NCBI GenBank assembly: GCA_903876625.1
Contig: CAIRAO010000025.1
Coordinates: 1 to 49,886 of the forward strand
Length of the DNA stretch: 49,886 nt
Reading direction: 5' to 3'
Source of the DNA: an uncultured Gallionellaceae bacterium
Lineage (GTDB): Bacteria > Pseudomonadota > Gammaproteobacteria > Burkholderiales > Gallionellaceae
The notes under the pieces were generated by a model. The model saw only the letters and a program-made list of their open reading frames with translations, was not told the origin of the DNA and ran no database searches. The translations under genes were made by a program, and so were the position numbers. Below, one piece after another: positions 25,898 to 35,828 of this stretch. Numbering within the stretch: position 1 is the first letter of the stretch; every line of letters begins with the position of its first letter.

Positions 25898-27079
25898 TTA
25901 GGGATGATGTGTACGCAACACATGGGCGAAAATTGTACTAATGATCGGCATTACGCAGGCCGCTACTACAAACATGGAAACGGCCCCATGATGTGTAAAT
26001 AATATTGAATCGAGCGTGACACCAAGAGGCTGTCCCAAAAAAAATCCAGAGGCAAACAGCGATACTGCGGTACCCCGGGCTTCAGGCACCATTTGGGTTG
26101 CGTTGGTTTGCAGGGTGTTGTGCAACATGTAGAACCCAAGGCCGACAAAATAGCTAGCCGGCAGTACCCAAAGCCAGGACTGCGCCGTTGCGAGAATTAC
26201 CCAGGCAGTAGTAATGAAAATGCCTCCCATGAGTGCCAATCCAACCTCGCCAAATCGCCTGACAAAAAATTTAGCAAATAGAATGTATGAAAATCCTCCC
26301 ACACCGAAGCACGTCATTAATGCGCCGGCCATGGTAAGCGATAGCCCAAAGCGCTCATGCAGATAAGAAGGAACAAATGCCAAAGTTCCAAAAACGACCA
26401 TGCCTTCAAAAAATACCACCGTCAAAATAATGCGTGCCCAACGCACGCTTAAAACCATGGTGGCCTGCGCAATTAAACTCTTATGCAGAACGGGGTCAAC
26501 TTGTTTGTGATGTGTGATGAAATTGGATCTCGATTCCCGCAAAACAAACACGCCGACAACCAAAAGTATGATTGCTACCAAGGCAAACGCCCAACGCCAC
26601 CCCAGAGTGTCGGTAAACAATCCGCCGATGAATTGACCCCCGATGAAACCCAGAATTTGTCCGGATAAAAACTTTGCCAGCGTGGCTTGACGGCGTTCGT
26701 ATTCAACCGTATCGCCAATCCATGCCATCGAGAGCGGGATAATACCGGCTGCAGAAGCACCGGTAAGCAAGCGGCATAAAATGAGACTATTAAGTGAATA
26801 ACTCAACGCAGCGGCAACAGTACCGATTGTAGAAAGTAGCAAGGCAAAAGCAATGAGCCGATACTTGCCGAAGCGATCTCCCCACGTACCATAAAAAATT
26901 TGCAGTATGCCGTAGGCCAGAGAGAAAGACGAAACAACCTGTGCCGTTTCTGCCGGCGAGCTGATAAACGTTTTGGCCAAGTCCGGCAACATCGGGTCGC
27001 ACAAGCGCACAGATGCCGCACTGGCAAAGGCAGCAAAAGAAAGTAGCGTGATCGCCCGATTATGGTGTGCAATTGACAA
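25898..27079 (-). CDS. Major facilitator superfamily transporter
   Basis: A 393-residue permease with twelve predicted helices. The loop 2-3 signature GTWGDRFGKYRLI, the helix-5 motif LSGQILGFIGGQFIGGLFTD and the duplicate half around SYLHERFGLSLTMAG place it in the drug/sugar-type MFS (DHA1-like). The substrate is unknown. The TTG at 27079 is chosen because GAAGAG lies just upstream and the N-terminus before helix 1 is then short; another TTG at 27127 would overlap nudC by 23 bases. It is downstream of nudC on the same strand and probably co-transcribed. Confidence 0.87.
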   Translation of the reverse strand: MSIAHHNRAITLLSFAAFASAASVRLCDPMLPDLAKTFISSPAETAQVVSSFSLAYGILQIFYGTWGDRFGKYRLIAFALLLSTIGTVAAALSYSLNSLILCRLLTGASAAGIIPLSMAWIGDTVEYERRQATLAKFLSGQILGFIGGQFIGGLFTDTLGWRWAFALVAIILLVVGVFVLRESRSNFITHHKQVDPVLHKSLIAQATMVLSVRWARIILTVVFFEGMVVFGTLAFVPSYLHERFGLSLTMAGALMTCFGVGGFSYILFAKFFVRRFGEVGLALMGGIFITTAWVILATAQSWLWVLPASYFVGLGFYMLHNTLQTNATQMVPEARGTAVSLFASGFFLGQPLGVTLDSILFTHHGAVSMFVVAACVMPIISTIFAHVLRTHHP

Positions 27080-27104
27080 ATTATTTCTCTTCAGAAATGT
27101 TCGA

Positions 27105-27872
27105 CTATATTCGGCATGCAGTCTCAATCAATTGACGCGAAATACTGACCGGATCAGGCAACGACGGCAAAGCGCCGCGGGAAAACCAGGCAGCGGCTTC
27201 GATTTCAACCCCGTCAGGTTTGATAACCCCACCGGCGAAGTCGGCAAAAAAAGCCACCATCAGGGAATTTGGAAACGGCCACGACTGGCTTTTAAAATAT
27301 CTCAGATTGGATATTTCAATGCCTACCTCTTCACGAACTTCGCGAATTGCACACTGTTCCAAGGTTTCGCCTGCTTCCACAAATCCGGCGAGTGCACTGA
27401 ATACACCCGGCTTAAAATGGGGGCCACGCGCCAATAATAATTCATCTCCCCGATTGACCAGTACCATGGCTACGGGGGAAATTCTGGGGTACACGGTCAG
27501 ATCGCAGTCCGGGCACACCATGGCAAATTCACCTGTTTTAATGATGGTTGGAGCGCTGCACTTGCCGCAATAGCGGTGGTTTTTTTGCCAGTCCAACAGC
27601 TGGATGGCGCGTCCGGCTAAATATATGATCTCTGTACTCACCAAATTAAACAGGCTGCGGGCTGGCATCAACTCGCCCGGAATATTTTCAGGAAGTTTAT
27701 CCAATTCCGCGGTGTAACAACGCAAGCCTTGCCATTCGCCAACAAACAGTGCGTCTTTGGGGTTTTCGAAAGAGGACGCATGGCTGTGTGGAAAAGGTTT
27801 TCCGCCAGTATTGCCGATTGTAGTGAAAAGTTTATTTTCACAACGAAAAATCCAAATGCTTGAATTGTTCAT
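27105..27872 (-). CDS. nudC: NAD+ diphosphatase / NAD-cap hydrolase NudC
   Basis: A 255-residue Nudix enzyme. A zinc ribbon in the middle (YCGKCSAPT ... VCPDCDLTVYPRI, about residues 98-128) precedes the Nudix box GFVEAGETLEQCAIREVREEVGIE (given here in its family context, about 160-183). The SQSWPFPNSLM segment that follows is the NudC-specific SQPWPFPxS motif in slightly altered form. It cleaves NADH or removes NAD caps from RNA. Length matches E. coli NudC (257). Confidence 0.95.
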   Translation of the reverse strand: MNNSSIWIFRCENKLFTTIGNTGGKPFPHSHASSFENPKDALFVGEWQGLRCYTAELDKLPENIPGELMPARSLFNLVSTEIIYLAGRAIQLLDWQKNHRYCGKCSAPTIIKTGEFAMVCPDCDLTVYPRISPVAMVLVNRGDELLLARGPHFKPGVFSALAGFVEAGETLEQCAIREVREEVGIEISNLRYFKSQSWPFPNSLMVAFFADFAGGVIKPDGVEIEAAAWFSRGALPSLPDPVSISRQLIETACRI

Positions 27873-28015
27873 GCTGAAAAAAAGTTAACGGCAACAAATA
27901 TTGTTTGAGCATTATGCATCAAAACAAACGGCTCGCCTGACATAATGCAAATGTAATTTCAGGGTGTTGAGGTTGTTAAGTAGTTGAATAACTGCTGCGT
28001 GACGAGAAAAAATAC

Positions 28016-30256
28016 TCAGGTCTTGTTTAGCAATACTTCAAACTCTGCTATCGGAATCGGCCTGCCAAATAAATAACCCTGAAAATGATTGCAGCCATTG
28101 CTTTGAAGAAGAAAACGCTGCTCTTCAGTTTCAACGCCTTCTGCAATAACTTCAAGATTTAAACTGTGCGCCATCGCGATAATGGTGCGAACCATTGCCT
28201 GGTCGCTACCATCGGTCGCAAGATCCTTTACAAACGATTGATCGATCTTGAGCTGGTTAAGCGGTAACTTTTTAAGATATTGAAGGGAAGAGAATCCAGT
28301 GCCAAAATCATCAAGCGCAAATTTGATACCAATGGCTTTTAGTGCATTCATGGTGGCGACTGTTTCTTCAATATTTTCCAGCAATACACTTTCTGTGGGT
28401 TCCAATTTGAGAAGCATGGGGTTAATCGCATGACGTTCTACCGCGCTATGTACTTGAGCCACAAAATCAGTTTGATGAAACTGTTTGGCACTGACGTTTA
28501 CAGACAAGGTTAACCCTTGGGTCAATTCATTTCGCGCCCAGGCTTTTAGTTGCCCACAAGCCACATCTATCACCCAGTTTCCTATTGGCACGATCAAACC
28601 GGTTTCTTCTGCAAGCGAGATGAAGCAGGCAGGAGGCGTTAGACCCAGCTGAGGGTGCAACCATCGAATCAGCGCTTCAGCACCCACCGCTGTGCCTTCG
28701 CCATTGACCTGAATTTGATAATACAACTTGAATTGCCCGGCCTTAATGGCGGCATGCAGTTCTTCTTCAAGTTTTGCGCGGGCGTTGATACTTGACTGCA
28801 TTTGTGGATCAAAGAAACGCTGAAGGTTACGTCCGGATTTCTTTGCCTGATACATTGCGATGTCAGCCTGTTTAAGCAATTCGTCGATACTGCTTTGATG
28901 TGCACTAAACAAGGTCGCACCTATGCTGATGGTAATGCGATAGTCGTAAGCGTTAAGCTGGAAGGGTTGTTCCAACGCGCCCAGGATTTTTTTGCCAACT
29001 ATTTCAGTTTGCTGCGCAGCTTCAAGCGGTCGGTCACTCAAGTTTTCCAGCATCACGATAAACTCGTCTCCGCCAAGTCGGGCGACGGTATCGCCCTCGC
29101 GTAGGCAAGCTTCAATACGCAAGGCTGTTTGTTTCAGGAGAGAGTCACCACTGCTATGGCCGAGTGTGTCATTAAGCGTCTTGAAATTATCCAGATCGAG
29201 AAATAACAATGCACCCCGTTTCCCCGTACGCGAACTTGAAGCCATTGCCAACGGAAGTCGATCCATGAGAAGTCTGCGATTAGGCAGGCGAGTGAGCGGA
29301 TCGTAGTAGGCCAGATGTTGAATTTCTTCTGCTGCTTTTCGACTCATAGTGATGTCAGTCAGGGTGGCTACATAATTCTGAAGGACACCGTCCAAATCTT
29401 TAACGGCAGTAATGCAAAGATATTCCGGATAGATTGCACCGTTCTTGCGTTTATTCCAGATTTCGCCTTTCCAGGATCCCGTGCGTTTGATGGTGTCCCA
29501 CATAACAGTAAAGAAATATTTATCATGCCTCCCCGAGCTGAGAATGTGGGGATTTTTGCCAATGACTTCTTCTGCCGAATAACCGGTGATATTGGTGAAT
29601 GAGGCGTTTACACAGGTAATGACGCCATTGGCATCTGCGACTAACATACCTTCTTGGGATTCAAAAACCGTGGCGGCAATACGCAGTTTAGCCTCGGCTA
29701 ATTTGCGTTCGCTGATGTCAAACAAAACAATCCGCAAAACAGGCTGTGCATCCACCAATTCACGCCGCAGACAATTAAAATGGGCATAAAAGAGAGAACC
29801 ATCGGCACGCTGCATGGCAGAGTCGAACGACTGTTTTTCAAAATTAGTCTGCTCCATCATATTCATAAACAGGCGGTGCCAGCGATCCCTGTCTTTCGGG
29901 GCGAAAAATTTGGAGAAACGGCGGTTGATCAGTTGTTTGCGTTCAACATCCAGCAGAATACATCCGGTTAAATTGATCTCGCTAACCATCGCATCTCCGG
30001 TGAGGGAGAGATAGCAGATCGGGGCAAACTCGAACAGATCGACATAACGATCACGTGATTCTTCGAGTGAAATATGAGATTGGCGCAATTCCTCGTTTTG
30101 CATTTCCAGTTCGATCTGGTGAACCTGGAGTTCGTGCAAAAGTTCATGCAGAAGATCTTCGCCGGGCTGGGATTGCACTAAATGCATTCGGGAGCGTGCA
30201 AGTTGCGTCTCGGCTTCTTTGCGCAATTGTCCTTGCTCATATCGTGCGTTACTCAA
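28016..30256 (-). CDS. PAS-PAS-GGDEF-EAL cyclic-di-GMP protein
   Basis: A 746-residue signalling protein without membrane helices. Two PAS domains (about residues 55-165 and 180-300; the second has FESQEGMLVADANGVITCVN) precede a GGDEF domain (about 315-470) with intact RLGGDEF, and an EAL domain (about 490-740) with intact AEALIRW, DDFGTGFSSL and VIAEGVET. Both catalytic centres look complete, so either synthesis or breakdown of c-di-GMP is possible. The TTG at 30256 is chosen because GGAGGAG lies 5 bases upstream; the frame is open 12 codons further. Downstream of the glycerate kinase gene by about 130 bases. Confidence 0.93.
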   Translation of the reverse strand: MSNARYEQGQLRKEAETQLARSRMHLVQSQPGEDLLHELLHELQVHQIELEMQNEELRQSHISLEESRDRYVDLFEFAPICYLSLTGDAMVSEINLTGCILLDVERKQLINRRFSKFFAPKDRDRWHRLFMNMMEQTNFEKQSFDSAMQRADGSLFYAHFNCLRRELVDAQPVLRIVLFDISERKLAEAKLRIAATVFESQEGMLVADANGVITCVNASFTNITGYSAEEVIGKNPHILSSGRHDKYFFTVMWDTIKRTGSWKGEIWNKRKNGAIYPEYLCITAVKDLDGVLQNYVATLTDITMSRKAAEEIQHLAYYDPLTRLPNRRLLMDRLPLAMASSSRTGKRGALLFLDLDNFKTLNDTLGHSSGDSLLKQTALRIEACLREGDTVARLGGDEFIVMLENLSDRPLEAAQQTEIVGKKILGALEQPFQLNAYDYRITISIGATLFSAHQSSIDELLKQADIAMYQAKKSGRNLQRFFDPQMQSSINARAKLEEELHAAIKAGQFKLYYQIQVNGEGTAVGAEALIRWLHPQLGLTPPACFISLAEETGLIVPIGNWVIDVACGQLKAWARNELTQGLTLSVNVSAKQFHQTDFVAQVHSAVERHAINPMLLKLEPTESVLLENIEETVATMNALKAIGIKFALDDFGTGFSSLQYLKKLPLNQLKIDQSFVKDLATDGSDQAMVRTIIAMAHSLNLEVIAEGVETEEQRFLLQSNGCNHFQGYLFGRPIPIAEFEVLLNKT

Positions 30257-30388
30257 ACCCACTCCTCCAAACGTACAGTTTCCAGAACCCACCCGATGAC
30301 AGGTTGTGCGTTGAAGTCAGTGTACTCTGATTTCTGTGGAAGCTTCGGGATAAGGGTAATGTTTCCTGATTCCCTTTTATAGTCACGC

Positions 30389-31678
30389 TTATCGTGCCAG
30401 GATCACGATTCCACGGAAGTCGTTGATATTAGTCAGGGTCGGTCCGGTATGCACCAGAGTTCCGGCAGCATCCAATATTGTGGCACTGTCATTGGAGTCT
30501 AAAGAATTTTGCGGTGATAACCCTTTTGAGCGTGCTTGGTTCAAACTTGTGTGGTCTATCCACGCTCCCGCAGCGCCAGCTCTTCCATCCAGTCCGTCGG
30601 TTCCGGCCGATAGAGCATAAATTCGGACGGACTGAGAATGTCCTTCGAGTGCCATTGCCAGCGCCAGAATAAATTCGGTATTGCGTCCGCCACGGCCTTC
30701 GCCGCGAACTGTCACCGTCGCCTCACCGCCCGAGATTAAGACGCACGGCGATGAAAAAGGAACATTGTGGTTCGCAATGCTTAAAGCAATCGCGGCATGC
30801 GCTTTGGACAACTCTCGCGCTTCACCTTCCATCGCATCCGACAGAATATGGCAATTTAGCCCCTCAAGGGCAGCTTGCTTGGCGGCTGCTTGCATACCAT
30901 CCCAGGCACTGGAAATGATGTGTTGAGTATTTTGCGTAAGACGCCAATCGCCAGGTTTGATCGACTCCCAGGTGCCTTTGGACAAAGCTTCTGTTACCGA
31001 TGGTACATTGTAAATTCCATAGCGATCCAAAATCATTAATGCATTTGCGCAACTTGTTGGGTCTGCCAGAGTAGGGGCTGAAGCGATAAAGGCAGGATCA
31101 TCACTCGGAATATCAGAAATCATCAAAGTAACAACTTTTGCTGGGAAAGCATGTGCTGCAAGTCTTCCACCTTTAATCGCCGAGAGATGTTTGCGCACGG
31201 TATTGATTTCAGCGATGGTCGCGCCGCACTTGAGTAACTGGCGGGTGATATGCTGTTTCTCTGCCAGACTTAAACCCTTTGCCGGCAGGCAACACAAGGC
31301 AGAGCCACCGCCTGAGATCAACGCAATCACCTGGTCTTCACTGGTTAAGCCCTCAACGGCTTTCATCAATTCCGTCGCTGCGGTCACGCTACGTTCATCG
31401 GGTACGGGATGACTGCCTTCGCAGATTCGAATTTTCCTCAACGACAGTCCTGCACCTTCCGGTACGACAATTAAGCCTGTCAAGGGACCACTCCAGTTGT
31501 CTTCAACAGCTTTTGCCATACTGGCAGCAGCCTTGCCGATACCCACCACCACAGTGCGCCCGCGCGGAGGCGGCGGCAAAAATGAAGGAACCACTTTCAT
31601 TGGGTCAGCCGCAGCCAAAGCTGCGTGATATAAACGCAAAAGTAATTTGACGGGTGCGGGTATTTCTGCGGCGGACAT
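30389..31678 (-). CDS. Glycerate 2-kinase (GckA/TtuD, MOFRL family)
   Basis: A 429-residue kinase. The N-terminal domain has VVVGIGKAAASMAKAVE and LISGGGSALCCLPAKGLSL; the C-terminal MOFRL domain has LISGGEATVTVRGEGRGGRN and LSAGTDGLDGRAGAAGAWID. It phosphorylates D-glycerate to 2-phosphoglycerate. The neighbouring glycolate oxidase and malate synthase genes on the other strand suggest that it feeds carbon recovered from glycolate into central metabolism, though tartronate genes (gcl, hyi, glxR) are not seen here. Confidence 0.93.
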   Translation of the reverse strand: MSAAEIPAPVKLLLRLYHAALAAADPMKVVPSFLPPPPRGRTVVVGIGKAAASMAKAVEDNWSGPLTGLIVVPEGAGLSLRKIRICEGSHPVPDERSVTAATELMKAVEGLTSEDQVIALISGGGSALCCLPAKGLSLAEKQHITRQLLKCGATIAEINTVRKHLSAIKGGRLAAHAFPAKVVTLMISDIPSDDPAFIASAPTLADPTSCANALMILDRYGIYNVPSVTEALSKGTWESIKPGDWRLTQNTQHIISSAWDGMQAAAKQAALEGLNCHILSDAMEGEARELSKAHAAIALSIANHNVPFSSPCVLISGGEATVTVRGEGRGGRNTEFILALAMALEGHSQSVRIYALSAGTDGLDGRAGAAGAWIDHTSLNQARSKGLSPQNSLDSNDSATILDAAGTLVHTGPTLTNINDFRGIVILAR

Positions 31679-32068
31679 AAATTTAGAGTTAGTCTTAAAT
31701 TAAAAGTTGTTGATTTGAAACCCAGGTTGGTTGCGGATAATACCTCCATACCATTGGCGCAAGAATTTTATTAAGTCTAATGGTTGATTGTCTACAATAC
31801 TTGGGTATGCACCAACCCCTTCCCCAATCCCTCCCCTGGTGGGAGGAACTTACTAGCTCTGTTATGTGGAATGGTTTTAGCTCCCTCTCCCACTGGGGGA
31901 GGGGTTGGGGAGGGGGTGTTTTAGCTTGCAGTTCAGCGCATTTCTTTCTCGTGGATGAAGAACATCTACGTATTTTTCCAGGGTTAAAAATATTGCTGTA
32001 CACTCCGATGGAGTTTTATTCCCGACTAATTTACTATGTCGACTTAAATCAAAGCAGTTGGAGTTCCT
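31679..32068. other. Divergent intergenic region with foldback element
   Basis: A 390-base space between the glycerate kinase (minus) and glcD (plus). It holds the foldback element at 31810-31918 and should carry promoters for both genes. TTGGAG just before 32069 is the glcD ribosome site. I saw no riboswitch and no convincing operator. Confidence 0.5.
31810..31918. repeat. GC-rich foldback element, copy A
   Basis: Left arm 31810-31844 and right arm 31887-31918 are imperfect reverse complements (core CCCCTCCC... and ...GGGAGGGGTTGGGGAGGGGG), with a 42-base spacer. It shares its arm sequence with copy B at 35887-35992. It may be a non-autonomous miniature mobile or REP-like repeat; it has no T tract, so a simple terminator is unlikely. 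Confidence 0.75.
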
Positions 32069-33535
32069 GTGTCAAACCAAACAAATAATATCGCGCTGAT
32101 CAATTCATTGAAAAACTTATTGCCTTCGGAATCGATTTTGATCGATGCTGAAGATACACATCCATTCGAGTGTGACGGGTTGGCAGTTTATCGGCAGCTG
32201 CCCATGGTTGTGGTGTTGCCTGAAACGATAGAGCAAGTACAAAGCATTATGCGCTTGTGTCATGAGCACAAAGTGCCGGTCGTTGCGCGCGGTGCTGGAA
32301 CAGGACTTTCCGGTGGAGCCTTGCCTTTGGCAGATGGCGTGTTGCTGAGCATGGCAAAGTTCAAGCGCATTTTGAACATTGACCCGCTCAACGCCATGGC
32401 AACCGTGCAACCCGGCGTGCGCAACCTCGCCATTTCGGAGGCCGTTGCAGTCCACGGGCTGTATTACGCTCCCGATCCGTCATCGCAAATTGCCTGCACG
32501 ATTGGCGGCAATGTCGCGGAAAATTCCGGTGGTGTTCATTGCCTCAAATATGGGCTGACCGTTCACAATGTGCTTATGCTGAAAGTGGTGACGATGGAAG
32601 GTGATCTGCTCACCATTGGTGCTGAAACACTTGACTCGCCCGGCTACGATCTGTTGGCGCTCATGCATGGCTCGGAAGGTTTGCTGGGTATTATTGTTGA
32701 AGTGACGGTGAAATTGCTGGCCAAGCCGGAACGCGCGCAGGTCGTGCTGGCAGCTTTTGATGATGTTGGAAAAGCGGGTGAAGCTGTGGGTGCGATCATC
32801 GCCGCAGGAATTATTCCGGCAGGCTTGGAAATGATGGACAAGCTCGCCATTCAGGCGGCGGAAGATTTTGTGCATGCAGGCTATCCGCGCGAAGCTGAAG
32901 CAATCTTGTTGTGCGAACTGGACGGCACGGAAGCTGAAGTTTCAGAATACATCATGCTGGTGCGCAAAATATTGCTTGATAGCGGTGCCACTGAAGTTCG
33001 CACAGCAGTGGATGAGGCAGAAAGGCAGTTATTCTGGAAAGGTCGCAAATCGGCTTTCCCTGCGGTGGGGCGCATTTCTCCTGATTACTACTGCATGGAC
33101 GGAACGATTCCCCGTCGCCATTTGCCGCATGTCTTGCAACGCATCAGCGAGCTTTCGACAGAATATAAATTGGCCGTTGCCAACGTGTTTCATGCCGGAG
33201 ATGGAAACTTGCACCCGCTTATTTTATTCGATGCCAATAAAGCCGGTGAGTTTGAAAACGCAGAAGAATTGGGTGCTCGCATTCTTCAACTCTGCGTAGA
33301 AGTGGGCGGCACCATTACCGGAGAGCACGGCGTTGGCGTTGAGAAAATAGACCAGATGTGCGTTCAATTCCAGAGCAAGGAACTGACTCAATTTCATGAG
33401 GTAAAAGCGGCATTCGATCCGTCCGGTTTGCTCAATCCCGGCAAGGCTATTCCCACTTTGCATCGGTGTGCCGAATTTGGTGCGATGCATGTTCATCATG
33501 GACAGCTTAAACACCCGGAGTTGGAGCGCTTCTGA
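32069..33535 (+). CDS. glcD: Glycolate oxidase subunit GlcD
   Basis: A 488-residue FAD-linked oxidase subunit. The PCMH-type FAD domain (about residues 40-220) contains VARGAGTGLSGGALPLADG and CTIGGNVAENSGGVHCLKYG. The C-terminal FAD-oxidase domain ends with FHAGDGNLHPLILFD and GEHGVGVEKID, giving the histidines of the active site. With GlcE and GlcF it oxidises glycolate (or D-lactate) to glyoxylate and passes electrons to the quinone pool. The start is GTG with TTGGAG upstream. The stop and the glcE start overlap by one base. Confidence 0.95.
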   Translation: MSNQTNNIALINSLKNLLPSESILIDAEDTHPFECDGLAVYRQLPMVVVLPETIEQVQSIMRLCHEHKVPVVARGAGTGLSGGALPLADGVLLSMAKFKRILNIDPLNAMATVQPGVRNLAISEAVAVHGLYYAPDPSSQIACTIGGNVAENSGGVHCLKYGLTVHNVLMLKVVTMEGDLLTIGAETLDSPGYDLLALMHGSEGLLGIIVEVTVKLLAKPERAQVVLAAFDDVGKAGEAVGAIIAAGIIPAGLEMMDKLAIQAAEDFVHAGYPREAEAILLCELDGTEAEVSEYIMLVRKILLDSGATEVRTAVDEAERQLFWKGRKSAFPAVGRISPDYYCMDGTIPRRHLPHVLQRISELSTEYKLAVANVFHAGDGNLHPLILFDANKAGEFENAEELGARILQLCVEVGGTITGEHGVGVEKIDQMCVQFQSKELTQFHEVKAAFDPSGLLNPGKAIPTLHRCAEFGAMHVHHGQLKHPELERF

Positions 33536-34605
33536 TGAGTGAACAGGATATCAAAGCGACACTTCAGCAACAAGTGTTGAATGCATTGCACAATGAAACT
33601 GCACTCAATATTTGTGGCGGTGGCAGCAAATCTTTTCTTGGCAATGCAAACCAGAGTAATACGCAGGTGATCGATGTCACCCGACATTGCGGCATCGTGG
33701 AATACGATCCGCGTGAGCTTGTGCTCACAGCGCGTAGCGGTACTTCACTTTCACAAATCGAAACCGTGCTCGCTGAAGCCGGACAAATGCTGGCATTCGA
33801 ACCGCCGCATTTCGGCAATAACGCCTCGCTTGGAGGAACGGTTGCCTGCGGATTGTCCGGGCCGCGACGCCCCTACAGCGGATCGGCGCGTGATTTCGTT
33901 TTGGGTTGTAAATTGCTGAACGGACAAGGTGATATCCTGAGTTTCGGCGGACAGGTCATGAAGAACGTTGCTGGTTACGATGTTTCCCGCTTGATGGTGG
34001 GGGCCTATGGTACGCTGGGTATTTTGCTCGACATCAGTTTGAAAGTACTACCGCGTTCTCCAAGCAGTGTAACTTTGGCTAGAAAATGCAATGCGGCCGA
34101 AGCGATCAAAAGCATGAGCGCGTTATTGAGCCAGCCGTATCCGGTTGACGCAGCTTGTTACAACGCTGAGCTGTTGTATATTCGGCTTTCAGGAAGCGCG
34201 CAGGCCGTCAAAGAAGCACGCACAAAAATTTCCGGTGAAACGGTATCTGAAGCAGATACCTTCTGGGAAAAACTGCGCGAACATCAACTCCCTTTTTTCA
34301 ATAATAATATTCCGCTTTACCGCATTATGGTCAAGCCGGCTACCCCACCTTTAGCGATTAATGGCACGTGTCTGCTCGACTGGGGTGGGGCACAGCGCTG
34401 GCTTTATAGTAATGAAGATATTGCAGAAATTCGTCGCCAAGTTGAGCCTGTTGGCGGGCATGTGTCAATGTTTCGCGGAGCAATAAGCGGTGGTGAAAAA
34501 TTTCAACCATTGCCTGCATCCACGTTGTTGATTCATCAACGGTTAAAGTCGAGTTTCGATCCGAAAAATATTTTTAATCGCGGCCGACTTTACTCAGCGC
34601 TCTAA
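33535..34605 (+). CDS. glcE: Glycolate oxidase subunit GlcE
   Basis: A 356-residue FAD-binding subunit, shorter than GlcD because it lacks most of the C-terminal oxidase cap. The PCMH FAD domain is clear: LTARSGTSLSQIETVLAEAGQ, FGNNASLGGTVACGLSGPRR and the GGQVMKNVAGYDVSRLMVGA signature of GlcE. It forms the membrane-associated glycolate oxidase with GlcD and GlcF. It is joined to glcD by TGATG and followed by glcF after 2 bases. Confidence 0.95.
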   Translation: MSEQDIKATLQQQVLNALHNETALNICGGGSKSFLGNANQSNTQVIDVTRHCGIVEYDPRELVLTARSGTSLSQIETVLAEAGQMLAFEPPHFGNNASLGGTVACGLSGPRRPYSGSARDFVLGCKLLNGQGDILSFGGQVMKNVAGYDVSRLMVGAYGTLGILLDISLKVLPRSPSSVTLARKCNAAEAIKSMSALLSQPYPVDAACYNAELLYIRLSGSAQAVKEARTKISGETVSEADTFWEKLREHQLPFFNNNIPLYRIMVKPATPPLAINGTCLLDWGGAQRWLYSNEDIAEIRRQVEPVGGHVSMFRGAISGGEKFQPLPASTLLIHQRLKSSFDPKNIFNRGRLYSAL

Positions 34606-34607
34606 AA

Positions 34608-35828
34608 ATGCAAACTTCCATTCCTTTACAACTGCTGAGTCATCCTGATATTGCTGAAGCAAACGATATTTTGCGGTCTTGTGTGCATTGCGGCTTTTGC
34701 ACGGCGACTTGCCCGACTTATCAGTTGCTGGGTTCGGAATTAGATAGTCCGCGCGGGCGAATTTATCTGATCAAGGAAATGCTGGAGAATGGACAAGCCA
34801 CCGATAAGACACGCCTGCATCTTGACCGCTGCCTGACTTGCCGATCCTGTGAGACGACTTGCCCATCAGGAGTGCGTTACGGACGACTGGTGGACATTGG
34901 CCGTGAAATCGTTGAAAAGCATGCGCCTAGATCGATAGGTGCTTGGCTTTTGCGCCAGGCGATGCTCGCTGTTATTCCTTACACCAACCGTATGGCGATT
35001 GTTTTAACTTTGGGGCGTATCGCAAGTCCGTTTTTGCCTCAACAAGTGAGAAAAAAAATTCCGACCAAGCGGTTTGCGCGGCCTGCAACTGCTTCAAATC
35101 ATACGAGACGTATGCTGGTACTGGAGGGTTGTGTGCAGCCTCTGGGCTCGCCCAATACAAATGCTGCTGCCACGCGTGTTCTGGACAGGCTGGGTATTGA
35201 ATTGTTCAGCGTACCTCATGCCGGTTGCTGTGGTGCGTTGAATCAGCATTTGGCTGATAGTGATGGTGCAAAAGCGATGATGCGCCGCAATATTGATGCA
35301 TGGTGGCCGCATGTTGAGAAACGTGTCGAGGCGATTGTCATGACTGCGAGTGGTTGCGGGGTGATGGTCAAAGACTATGGCGAGGTGCTGAAAGATGATC
35401 CGGCTTACGCACAGAAAGCGGCGCGCATCAGTTCACTTACGCGCGACCTGAGTGAGATCATTCGCAATGAAGACATGAGTCAGTTAACCAAAATTGGAAT
35501 TGGAAAAAGAATTGCCTACCAATCCTCTTGCACCTTGCAACATGGGCAGAAGCTGGGTGGCGTGGTAGAAAAAATTCTTAAAAATTGCGGTTTTTCCCTA
35601 ACTACGGTTGCCAATAGTCATCTATGCTGCGGTGCTGCCGGCACTTATACGTTGCTGCAACCTGAGTTGTCGCAGCAACTGCTGAATAACAAACTGGAGG
35701 CTTTACTGCAAGGCGAACCTGACTTCATCGTTACCAGCAACATTGGCTGCCAGATGCATTTGGCCAGCGCTAGCGACGTGCCGGTGCAACATTGGATCGA
35801 ACTGCTGGATAAGGCGATTTCAGCCTGA
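34608..35828 (+). CDS. glcF: Glycolate oxidase iron-sulfur subunit GlcF
   Basis: A 406-residue protein. Two 4Fe-4S ferredoxin motifs lie at the N-terminus (CVHCGFCTATCPTYQ near residue 25 and CLTCRSCETTCPSG near 76). Two CCG domains follow, one with HAGCCGALNQH and one with SHLCCGAAGTY, each after a Cys-bearing upstream segment. It carries electrons from the GlcDE flavins to quinone at the membrane. It is the last gene of glcDEF; foldback copy B starts 59 bases after the stop. Confidence 0.95.
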   Translation: MQTSIPLQLLSHPDIAEANDILRSCVHCGFCTATCPTYQLLGSELDSPRGRIYLIKEMLENGQATDKTRLHLDRCLTCRSCETTCPSGVRYGRLVDIGREIVEKHAPRSIGAWLLRQAMLAVIPYTNRMAIVLTLGRIASPFLPQQVRKKIPTKRFARPATASNHTRRMLVLEGCVQPLGSPNTNAAATRVLDRLGIELFSVPHAGCCGALNQHLADSDGAKAMMRRNIDAWWPHVEKRVEAIVMTASGCGVMVKDYGEVLKDDPAYAQKAARISSLTRDLSEIIRNEDMSQLTKIGIGKRIAYQSSCTLQHGQKLGGVVEKILKNCGFSLTTVANSHLCCGAAGTYTLLQPELSQQLLNNKLEALLQGEPDFIVTSNIGCQMHLASASDVPVQHWIELLDKAISA